IMG/VR virus record: IMGVR_UViG_3300017763_000092
Coordinates: 1 to 32,855 of that record
DNA from: a virus
Strand: one strand, 5' to 3'
Length of the DNA stretch: 32,855 bases
Shown: positions 16,008 to 22,654 of the stretch, in pieces
Position numbering within the stretch: position 1 is the first letter of the stretch
Layout: each line of letters opens with the position of its first letter
Program-made: the position numbers and the translations under genes
The notes under the pieces: generated by a model
The model's input: the letters and a program-made list of their open reading frames with translations, nothing else
Database searches by the model: none
What the model was told of the DNA's origin: nothing

Positions 16008-16158
16008 AGAAATAATTGTTAAAGAAGATAAAAAATTAATCGAACAATGGTTAAAAAATAATAAAATTACAATTTGTGAAGCGGGTGCTATCACTGAAGA
16101 TATTGTATATACATTTGGTTCAAAGAAAAAGAAAGCGCCAGCAAAAAATGCCAAATAA
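16000..16158 (+). CDS. Small 52-aa basic protein
   Basis: This gene is short but well supported. ATG 16000 overlaps the kdsB stop (ends 16007) and its TAA ends at 16158, overlapping the next gene's ATG (16148). The product MAKEIIVKEDKKLIEQW... has a charged helix, a central NKITICEAGAITEDIVYTFGS part and a Lys-rich tail (SKKKKAPAKNAK). No family recognised. The compact overlaps on both sides and good codon use argue that it is real. The basic tail could bind nucleic acid. Confidence 0.65.
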   Translation: MAKEIIVKEDKKLIEQWLKNNKITICEAGAITEDIVYTFGSKKKKAPAKNAK

Positions 16159-16618
16159 AGAATTAGATCTTTTTAAAGAACTTATTCCTGCTATTGATAT
16201 GGGCATTAAAGAGTTGTATGATGCAGCAAGTGAAGATGGCAAGAAAGATATAAAACTTGACTTATGGAACTTGAACCGTTATATTAGTAGTGTAAAAGGC
16301 AATTACGAAAAGACCGCATTAGCATTGTTTAAAGTTAATGAATACTACAACAAAAATTGGAATGTGCTCGGCGGTACTAATCACGTGAAGTTACAATGGC
16401 AATTATTATGCGTTGCAGGTAAAACAGGAAAGAAACAGTTTCATCCTTGGATTGGACTCAAAAAGAAAAAAGACGACAGCAGCAAAGCAGTAAAATTATT
16501 ATCAAACATATATCCTGAAATGAAAATGGACGAGGTAGAAACCCTTGCTAGAATATCTACAAAAAAAGAAATTAAACAACTCGCCCTTGAATACGGTTAC
16601 GAAAAAGTTGACATCTAA
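16148..16618 (+). CDS. Unknown 156-aa protein upstream of zinc-finger and DnaE-like genes
   Basis: The frame is open from 16076, but ATG 16148 (MPNKELDLFKELIPAI) is preferred because it follows the typical small overlap with the previous gene and begins where the sequence becomes protein-like. The body is helical (IDMGIKELYDAASEDGKKDI; LWNLNRYISSVKGNYE) with FHPWIGLKKKK near 95-105 and an end LARISTKKEIKQLALEYGYEK. No catalytic motif is visible. From memory, related proteins occur in marine T4-like phages; I cannot confirm. A replication-related role is suggested only by its neighbours. Confidence 0.7.
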   Translation: MPNKELDLFKELIPAIDMGIKELYDAASEDGKKDIKLDLWNLNRYISSVKGNYEKTALALFKVNEYYNKNWNVLGGTNHVKLQWQLLCVAGKTGKKQFHPWIGLKKKKDDSSKAVKLLSNIYPEMKMDEVETLARISTKKEIKQLALEYGYEKVDI

Positions 16619-17288
16619 ATATACTTGTGAATATTGTAATAAGAGTTATGTTAAAGAAAGCACACTCTTAGCGCATATGTGTGAGCCCAAAAGACGCTGG
16701 CTACAAAAAGATGAAAAACGTGTTACCCTAGGATTTTATGCATTTCAAAGATTTTACACATTAAGTGCAGGACATAAAAAAGATAAAACATATGAAGAAT
16801 TTGTTAAGTCATCATTTTACAATGCTTTTGTTAAGTTTGGCAGTTTTGTTAATAACGTGCGTCCTTTGTATCCTGACAAATATATCGATTATGTTGTTAC
16901 TAGTAATGTAAAACTTGATCACTGGTGTCGTGATGAAATGTATGAAAAATATGCAATTGAACTTATTCGCAAAGAAGGAGTTGAAACCGCATTAGAACGC
17001 TCAATAAATACTATGGCTGAATGGAGTAAAGAAAAAAATAGTTCATATAATCACTACTTTTTATATGCAAGTACAAATAGAATAACCTGGGATATTAAAG
17101 ATGGTAAAATTTCTCCTTGGCTGGTACTAAACTGTAATAGTGGTAAAAAAGTTTTAAACGAACTTAATGACGAACAATTAGGAATGTTAAACAATGTACT
17201 AGATCCTCAGCACTGGGCATTAAGATTTAAACGACAGCCAAAAGATGTTGAACTTGTAAAACAAGTTGTGAAAGAAGCAAAACTATGA
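16608..17288 (+). CDS. Zinc-finger-containing protein, unknown function
   Basis: The likely start is TTG 16608, giving M-T-S-K-YTCEYCNKSY and overlapping the previous stop by 11 bases. In-frame TTGs at 16587 and 16545 are alternatives but lie in sequence that codes for the previous protein. An N-terminal finger has C7-x2-C10-x12-H23-x-C25 ligands, followed by a basic EPKRRW. The rest (226 aa in total) is helical and aromatic with LGFYAFQRFYTL, YIDYVVTSNVKLDHWCRDEMYEKY and a C-terminal WALRFKRQPKD. The finger suggests nucleic-acid or protein binding. The gene immediately precedes the mini-DnaE gene, 11 bases away. Confidence 0.7.
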   Translation: MTSKYTCEYCNKSYVKESTLLAHMCEPKRRWLQKDEKRVTLGFYAFQRFYTLSAGHKKDKTYEEFVKSSFYNAFVKFGSFVNNVRPLYPDKYIDYVVTSNVKLDHWCRDEMYEKYAIELIRKEGVETALERSINTMAEWSKEKNSSYNHYFLYASTNRITWDIKDGKISPWLVLNCNSGKKVLNELNDEQLGMLNNVLDPQHWALRFKRQPKDVELVKQVVKEAKL

Positions 17289-17299
17289 GGAGTAAATAA

Positions 17300-17860
17300 A
17301 TGCCAGATATTGATATAGATTTTGCAGACAGAGATGTGATACTATCACAGCTAAAACATCGTGTGGCAAAACTAGATACAGGCAAGAAGCACAACACTGG
17401 TGTTTACACTACAGAGATTCCGCATAATCCTATAGATGGCATAAGTACTATTGAACATAAGACTGCGGAAGAACGTGGCTACTTCAAACTAGACTTCCTT
17501 AATGTAAGCATCTACAAAGATATACGCAACGAGGAACATCTCACAGAATTAATGGAAAGGACACCACTATGGCAACTTCTGGAGCACAAAGACTTCGTAG
17601 ACAAAGTTTTTCATCTCTCAGGACACGACAAACTGTTGAAACAATTGAAGCCCACATCGGTAGAACAATTGGCTGCTACCCTTGCGATTATAAGGCCTGC
17701 CAAGCGGCATTTGGCAAATCAAAGTTGGGAAGAAATCTTAAAAGACGTTTGGATAAAACCAACCAACGGTGAATATTACTTTAAGAAGGCACACGCATTT
17801 GCTTATGCAATGAGTGTTATAGTACATATCAATTTATTGTGTGAATTAGCGTTTTCTTAA
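17300..17860 (+). CDS. Miniature DnaE-like (C-family DNA polymerase palm/finger) protein
   Basis: The 186-aa product keeps, in order, landmarks of bacterial DNA polymerase III alpha: PDIDIDF at residues 2-8 (two catalytic Asp), HNTGVYTTEI (31-40, cf. RHxGVH), GYFKLDFL at 60-67 (third catalytic Asp at 65), a VFHLSGHDKLLKQLKP-type segment then LAATLAIIRPAKRHL, and FKKAHAFAYAMS (161-172, cf. FNKSHAxAYA). The PHP domain, the first part of the palm and the C-terminal OB/clamp parts are missing, and the spacing between Asp 6 and Asp 65 is far shorter than in DnaE. A gaggag Shine-Dalgarno (17285-17290) supports the ATG. Activity is unknown. Confidence 0.82.
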   Translation: MPDIDIDFADRDVILSQLKHRVAKLDTGKKHNTGVYTTEIPHNPIDGISTIEHKTAEERGYFKLDFLNVSIYKDIRNEEHLTELMERTPLWQLLEHKDFVDKVFHLSGHDKLLKQLKPTSVEQLAATLAIIRPAKRHLANQSWEEILKDVWIKPTNGEYYFKKAHAFAYAMSVIVHINLLCELAFS

Positions 17861-18211
17861 AACTTGTACGCTTTTTCTTTTTATTCTTTTGTTTGATAAA
17901 TTATTTAAATTGACACAAGGGCCTACAGATATTTTTACATCTTTTGTATTCATAGTCATCATTGAATAATTAAAAGGTAACATTTCTGATTTTAAAAATA
18001 TATTAATTGGAATCATTCTGTTTGATTCCCACCACCAAACTTCACCAAGTTCTAAAAAATACTTTTTTTCTTGATCTGTTTTTAATTTATTAAAAACATA
18101 CATTGTTGTCACAAAGGTATCTTGATTTGAAACGATACCTACATATTCGTTACCACCGTAAGCAACAACACTTACATATGGAAATTTTTTTTCAATATCT
18201 TTCAATAACAT
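17846..18211 (-). CDS. Unknown 121-aa reverse-strand protein
   Basis: This product is encoded opposite to all neighbours and overlaps the end of the DnaE-like gene by 15 bases, tail to tail. It has YVSVVAYGGNEYVGIVSNQDTF at 12-33, FLELGEVWWWESNRMIPINIFL (about 52-73) and a basic C-terminal tail (RIKRKSVQVLRKR). The central WWWESNR motif and reading-frame integrity suggest a real gene; from memory similar proteins occur in T4-like marine phages. No function can be assigned. Its promoter would lie in the short divergent region that also serves the virion block. Confidence 0.72.
   Translation of the reverse strand: MLLKDIEKKFPYVSVVAYGGNEYVGIVSNQDTFVTTMYVFNKLKTDQEKKYFLELGEVWWWESNRMIPINIFLKSEMLPFNYSMMTMNTKDVKISVGPCVNLNNLSNKRIKRKSVQVLRKR
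17851..17880 (+). terminator. Weak terminator-like hairpin between convergent genes
   Basis: A 5-bp stem (gtttt 17851-17855, aaaac 17859-17863, 3-base loop) is followed a few bases on by a T-rich run (about 17872-17880). The stem is all A-T except one G-C pair, so termination would be weak. Position at the end of the DnaE-like gene, facing a convergent gene, is what supports it. Confidence 0.25.
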
Positions 18212-18228
18212 TTTTTCTCATTATATTT

Positions 18229-18236
18229 AATAAATA
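18229..18236 (+). promoter_or_regulatory. T4-late-promoter-like box before the virion block
   Basis: AATAAATA matches the T4 late consensus TATAAATA at 7 of 8 positions. With the usual offset, transcription would start near 18242, giving a short leader with an agga Shine-Dalgarno (about 18250) before ATG 18260. It opens the + strand structural block. AT-rich background makes chance matches likely. Confidence 0.4.
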
Positions 18237-18259
18237 TGTATATAGTTATAGGATCCTTT

Positions 18260-19069
18260 ATGCAACTAATACCAAGATATTTATACAAAAATCAAATTGA
18301 CGTTGTATCAAACGATGTAGGATTCATTGTGGAGTATAGACCAGTGTATAGTAGACAAGTAAAAGTATATAAGGGCGTTGACAATAAAGTACAATTTAGA
18401 ATGCTCAACGCTGATCAGAAGCCAATTGATATTAACGGTAAGGTAGTAAAATTTGAAGCATTTGATGAAGAGAAAGATCAAGTATTGCTTTATGATGCAA
18501 CCATATTAGATGACGGATCAACTAAAGCAACCAAAGGTTTGTTTTATGTAACGATAACCGAGAATGATTTATTGCCATTGCCGTCGCAATATTTAAGCTA
18601 CACAATCTACCTACTAGAAACGTGCGATACAAGAGAAGTCACATACACCAACAGAGGCTTTGATGCCTGTGGACACATATATGTAGATGATTGTACACAT
18701 CCTACAATACGCAGTAGCAACAAAGTTATTAACTGGTTGCCCACAAATGAAACGTGGATTGCTGGGTACGACGATGCAAACAGAATCACTGCACAACCTA
18801 AAATTAATAAAAACGAAGCTGTACATACTGTTGCTTTCTATACCGATGCTTACAATGATAAAGGATATATAGGAAACGTGGAAATACAAGGAACTTTAGA
18901 TAATCAAGTCACCGGATCAAATGATTGGTACACTATTGACACTATTGCATTTGATGGCACTGAAGTTCGACCTGTGCTAAATGTGTTTAAAGGCGTTTAT
19001 TCGTATTTGCGCTTTATAGCAGATACAGATCCTGAAGAAAAGTTGTTAAAGATTTTGGTGAGAAACTAA
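18260..19069 (+). CDS. Probable virion/tail-associated protein
   Basis: I prefer ATG 18260 (MQLIPRYLYKNQID) over the upstream ATG 18236, because an agga Shine-Dalgarno sits about 7 bases before it. The 269-aa product has a Pro/Tyr-rich start, then an Ig-like beta domain (VYKGVDNKVQFRMLNADQKP, ITENDLLPLPSQYLSYTIYLLE) reminiscent of baseplate/upper-baseplate proteins. The C-terminal domain (about residues 185-269) resembles the next gene product (HTVAFYTDAY, VEIQGTL, W-Y-T-I, FKGVYSYLRF). It leads the structural block, and a late-like promoter box lies upstream. Exact position in the virion is not known. Confidence 0.65.
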   Translation: MQLIPRYLYKNQIDVVSNDVGFIVEYRPVYSRQVKVYKGVDNKVQFRMLNADQKPIDINGKVVKFEAFDEEKDQVLLYDATILDDGSTKATKGLFYVTITENDLLPLPSQYLSYTIYLLETCDTREVTYTNRGFDACGHIYVDDCTHPTIRSSNKVINWLPTNETWIAGYDDANRITAQPKINKNEAVHTVAFYTDAYNDKGYIGNVEIQGTLDNQVTGSNDWYTIDTIAFDGTEVRPVLNVFKGVYSYLRFIADTDPEEKLLKILVRN

Positions 19070-19084
19070 TAAAAAACCAGTATG

Positions 19085-19092
19085 GATAAATA
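19085..19092 (+). promoter_or_regulatory. T4-late-promoter-like box abutting the ATG at 19098
   Basis: GATAAATA matches the T4 late consensus at 7 of 8 positions. The usual offset would place the transcription start at about 19098, which is the ATG itself, and no Shine-Dalgarno precedes that ATG. A leaderless late mRNA is therefore possible. Confidence 0.4.
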
Positions 19093-19097
19093 TAAGT

Positions 19098-19529
19098 ATG
19101 AGTAACAGTGAGACAATATTATCATTACAATCACACCCAGGAGACAGTAGTGAACAAACTATTAGGGGTGATAAGTTTAAAGGCGACGGATATTATAGCC
19201 GAGATGACGGTTTACACACTGTTCAAGTCAGACTGACAAACTTTGTAGGCATCATTGAAATAGAAGGAACACTCGGAGTTGATCCACAAGATCCGTTCTA
19301 TACTAATTGTAATGACGGAACAGATTGGACTCCCGTTTTAAGTGATAAACCTGTTTGTGTTTCTACCACAGGATTATGGCAAAGCGAAATAGTACCATTC
19401 AAACTACAATATGACGAGCCAGAAACAAGTATTAAAATTTATAACTTTGTAGGCAACTACACTTGGGTACGTGCATATATCACACGTTGGGTAGGCGGTA
19501 CAATTAATAGTATTAAGATGAATCATTAA
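19098..19529 (+). CDS. Probable virion protein sharing a domain with 18260-19069
   Basis: The 143-aa beta-rich product aligns with the C-terminal domain of the preceding protein: LHTVQVRLTNFVGIIEIEGTLG against HTVAFYTDAYNDKGYIGNVEIQGTL, then a D-W segment, and YNFVGNYTWVRAYI against VFKGVYSYLRFIA, both ending with a short basic/Asn stretch. It is thus a stand-alone copy of that domain with a Ser/Asp-rich N-terminal leader. The domain probably packs on the baseplate or tail surface or binds a ligand. No Shine-Dalgarno precedes the ATG; a late-like box lies 6 bases upstream. Confidence 0.65.
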   Translation: MSNSETILSLQSHPGDSSEQTIRGDKFKGDGYYSRDDGLHTVQVRLTNFVGIIEIEGTLGVDPQDPFYTNCNDGTDWTPVLSDKPVCVSTTGLWQSEIVPFKLQYDEPETSIKIYNFVGNYTWVRAYITRWVGGTINSIKMNH

Positions 19530-19538
19530 GGAATAACA

Positions 19539-21377
19539 ATGAGTTTTGAATTAGTAAATGTAGGATCAGGAAAACTCGCAACAGACGGCGAATGTATTCG
19601 TGATGCCTTTGTAAAAATTAACAGCAATTTTACTAATGTATTTACGCTTATTGGCATTACACAAAACGTTATTACTGTTGATATTGATAATACAATAACT
19701 ACAACACAAAATATTAATCTGCAAAACAGCAGTAATCAAACTGTAGTACAATTACAAGTTGATCTAAGCAACAACCTTACTGTAAATGTTGATCAAAGCA
19801 TAATTATGACAATTGCTAATCAACTCAATATGACAGCAGAAAATGAAATCAATATTGTTTCAACATCTGGTGACATTAACATTACAACCGTTAACAACGA
19901 TATTGTAATGACTGCTGATAATATTAATTTAAATAATCAACTTATAATTAACAACACAACTACTGAATTAAATATTCCTTCAATATCTTCGCCAACCAAT
20001 GATAATGCAATAACATTTAACAATAATGATATAGACATTGTGTTAGCAGGACCGACATACGGCGATATTAACATCAATGCAGTTACAGGCGATGTAGTAG
20101 TAACAGGTGCTACAAACATAAACAATATTTTTAGTATAGATTTGTCTAATAATATTAATATGGGACTTAACGATGCAATTGCTATTGACTCAAGTGGCAA
20201 TGTTACTATAAATGAATTTTTTATAATAAATGCAAACAATACTGTTAACTATAACGATTTGTTTACGTTAGATAACACTAACCAAGCAACATTAGGTGTT
20301 AACGAAGCTGTCACTGTAAGTGGCGCACAAGTTGTTACAATTAATGGAAATATAATACAACAAAACGGCAACATTAATTTTAACAACTTGGTAGAAATAG
20401 ATGTAACAAATACAGAGGTTACAATCGGCGGTTCTGCTGTAACTATTGATAATTCTTCAACAAATGTTTTAAATATTGATGCTAGTCAAAACTTTATTAC
20501 TAATTCAACAAGCATTAATATGAACAACGTGTTAACAATTGATAACAGTAACAATGTTACACTTAACAGCAATTCTACAAATATACAAAATACAATTAAC
20601 ATAGACAACGGCGATAGAGTTACTATTGAATCTACAACTTGGAATATTGAAAATAACAATATTCAAACAATGAATGTTGATATATCAAATAATGTAACAA
20701 TGACAACTGCAAATTATGATATTGACACAACAAATAATTTTACTGTAAACAACGCACTAACAATTGATAACAGCAATAATGTTACAATGACAACAAATAC
20801 ATTTGATATAGATACCACTAATGATTTTACTATAAACAATGCATTTACAATTGATAACAGTAACAATGTAACATATACAGCAAACACATATAATTTAAAC
20901 AATGTATTAACCATTGACGCAAGTAACAATGTATCATTTGTTTCAAACACGTATGACATTACAAACAACAGTGTAAAAGTAATGAATGTTGACAACAGCA
21001 ATAATATTGATATGATATCTAACTCATACGATATAACAAACAATAGTGTTAATGTTTTTTCTGTAAGTAATACAAATACTATGGTATTGAATAATGCAAT
21101 TACTATTGATGCAAGTAAAAATATTACGTATGATAATGGTACAACAATTAACTTTGGTGCAGGAGATGTAAATTTTGGATCAGGTAACTTAGATTTTGGT
21201 AGTAGTACATTAAGCAATCTTGGAGTAAATGATCTTGATACATTCAATATTACAGCGCCTGCAAATAATGCTTTAATGGCTTGGAATAATGCAGCAGGTG
21301 AATGGCAAGATATACAATTAGCACCACAAGTTTACACAAGCGGTAGTGACTTGGTACTTGATGGAGGAGCTCCATAA
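19539..21377 (+). CDS. Asn-rich repeat tail-fibre protein
   Basis: The 612-aa product begins MSFELVNVGSG then CIRDAFVKINSNFTNVFTLIG, the N-terminal motif (x-x-R-x-A-F-x-K-x-N-x-N-F) seen on marine T4-like fibre and baseplate-linked proteins. Residues of about 65 to 530 are made of degenerate units around LTIDNSNNVTM-T-x-x-x-x-D-I-x-T-x-N, rich in Asn, Thr, Ile and Asp, as expected for a beta-solenoid shaft. The C-terminal part has FGAGDVNFGSGNLDFGSS, then ALMAWNNAAGEWQDI and the ending LVLDGGAP. The codons for DGG contain GGAGGA, which doubles as the Shine-Dalgarno of the next gene. A good aagga Shine-Dalgarno precedes the ATG. Confidence 0.82.
   Translation: MSFELVNVGSGKLATDGECIRDAFVKINSNFTNVFTLIGITQNVITVDIDNTITTTQNINLQNSSNQTVVQLQVDLSNNLTVNVDQSIIMTIANQLNMTAENEINIVSTSGDINITTVNNDIVMTADNINLNNQLIINNTTTELNIPSISSPTNDNAITFNNNDIDIVLAGPTYGDININAVTGDVVVTGATNINNIFSIDLSNNINMGLNDAIAIDSSGNVTINEFFIINANNTVNYNDLFTLDNTNQATLGVNEAVTVSGAQVVTINGNIIQQNGNINFNNLVEIDVTNTEVTIGGSAVTIDNSSTNVLNIDASQNFITNSTSINMNNVLTIDNSNNVTLNSNSTNIQNTINIDNGDRVTIESTTWNIENNNIQTMNVDISNNVTMTTANYDIDTTNNFTVNNALTIDNSNNVTMTTNTFDIDTTNDFTINNAFTIDNSNNVTYTANTYNLNNVLTIDASNNVSFVSNTYDITNNSVKVMNVDNSNNIDMISNSYDITNNSVNVFSVSNTNTMVLNNAITIDASKNITYDNGTTINFGAGDVNFGSGNLDFGSSTLSNLGVNDLDTFNITAPANNALMAWNNAAGEWQDIQLAPQVYTSGSDLVLDGGAP
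19740..21120 (+). repeat. Degenerate tandem repeat region coding for fibre shaft
   Basis: Imperfect units encoding NNALTIDNSNNVTM-like sequences recur, most similar between about 20520 and 21110; for example, attgataacag(c/t)aa(c/t)aatgt is found near 20537, 20763 and 20851. Unit boundaries drift, so exact copy number needs a dot plot. Confidence 0.7.
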
Positions 21378-22654
21378 TGGCAGTAACATTACAAATAAGA
21401 AGAGGTACAGCGGCTCAGTGGACAGCAGCAAATACAGTTTTAGCAGCTGGTGAACAAGGCTACGAAACAGACACTGGGTTTATTAAAGTAGGTGACGGTA
21501 CAACTGCTTGGACTGCATTGGCTTATGCAATCAAAGGTAGTTTTGACGATATTAGTATCACAACAAATTCACCATCCGGAAACGGTTCGTTATCATTTGC
21601 AGCAGGTACTTCTACATTTACATTTACACCTGCAGATAGTAGTAACAAAATAGAGTTAACAGATATTAGTATAGGCTCAAATGCAAGTGCAAGTGGTACA
21701 GGAGGTGTTGCATACGACGATAGTACAGGTCAATTTGTCTATACACCACCTGATATTTCTGCAGAAGAAACATTAACAAGTTTGTCAATAAATGCTAATG
21801 TACTAACATATACAGACGAAGCTGGTACAGCTAATACTATAGATTTGAGTTTATATTTAGATGATACTAATCTGGCACGACTGACATCGGGTACATTGAA
21901 TGCAGGAACCGGTATAGCAACATTTAGCAGAGATGACGCAAGTACATTTACTGTAGACTTTAGTGCATTACTAGATGATACTGATACTAATGATTATGTA
22001 GACACAGTTGGGTTTTCAGGCGGTACACTTACACTAGGTCGTACAGGCTCATTAGCGGACTTAACTGTTAGTTTAGATGGACGTTATTTACAAACAGAAA
22101 CTGATCCAGTATTCACGGCTGCAACAGTTTCTAACATTGCAGACGGCACAGGATTTTTAAAGAACGACGGGTCAGGTACTTGGAGTTATGATAATAGCTC
22201 ATACATAACAACGATTGCGGGTACGGTTACTGGCACATTAACACCTGATACTAACGAGGCATACGATCTCGGTAGTGCAAGTGCTAGATTCAAAGATTTG
22301 TATCTAAGCGGCAATACAATATATTTAGGCACATCTACAATATCATCTGGATCAGGTGGCATTGTAGAACTACCAACTGGCAGTACAATTGGTGGAACAC
22401 CAGTTTCCACATTCAATGCTAGTTTTGCCGATTTAACAGGAAAACCAACAACAGTAGCCGGTTACGGCATTACAGATACTGTAGATAGTGTAAATATTAC
22501 TAGTGTACAAAATGGTCAAGCATTAATTTATGATAGCACAGCAAGTGAATGGGTCAACGGTACAAACGGTAATGATGTTTATATCATTGACGGAGGTAAT
22601 GCAACCGCGGTATATACAAATGGAGATTTAATCCTAGACGGAGGAAGCGCATAA
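21377..22654 (+). CDS. Tail-fibre protein with Mtd-like N-terminal domain (425 aa)
   Basis: The N-terminus VTLQIRRGTAAQWTAANTVLAAGEQGYETDTG (from residue 3) then IKVGDGTTAWTAL is the attachment-type domain found at the start of many phage tail fibres and of the major tropism determinant family. A Ser/Thr/Gly/Asp-rich beta region follows, with GTVTGTLTPDTNEAYDLGSASARFKDLYLSGNTIYLG near residues 275-315, typical of fibre domains before a chaperone or tip. The C-terminus has ALIYDSTASEW and LILDGGSA, shared with the previous and next fibres. Start overlaps the previous stop (TAATG), with GGAGGA upstream. It probably forms a trimeric host-contact fibre. Confidence 0.85.
   Translation: MAVTLQIRRGTAAQWTAANTVLAAGEQGYETDTGFIKVGDGTTAWTALAYAIKGSFDDISITTNSPSGNGSLSFAAGTSTFTFTPADSSNKIELTDISIGSNASASGTGGVAYDDSTGQFVYTPPDISAEETLTSLSINANVLTYTDEAGTANTIDLSLYLDDTNLARLTSGTLNAGTGIATFSRDDASTFTVDFSALLDDTDTNDYVDTVGFSGGTLTLGRTGSLADLTVSLDGRYLQTETDPVFTAATVSNIADGTGFLKNDGSGTWSYDNSSYITTIAGTVTGTLTPDTNEAYDLGSASARFKDLYLSGNTIYLGTSTISSGSGGIVELPTGSTIGGTPVSTFNASFADLTGKPTTVAGYGITDTVDSVNITSVQNGQALIYDSTASEWVNGTNGNDVYIIDGGNATAVYTNGDLILDGGSA

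Noticed and set aside
16076-16147. Longer N-terminus for the 156-aa protein
   Set aside because: The extra 24 residues overlap and mirror the 52-aa gene in another frame; ATG 16148 gives the usual short overlap.
19740-21120. CRISPR-like array
   Set aside because: The repeats are in-frame coding units of variable length with no constant repeat/spacer pattern and no cas genes.
20714-21247. 177-aa reverse-strand ORF within the Asn-rich fibre
   Set aside because: It mirrors the repeats of the forward gene (Leu/Val-rich shadow), with no Shine-Dalgarno or domain signal.
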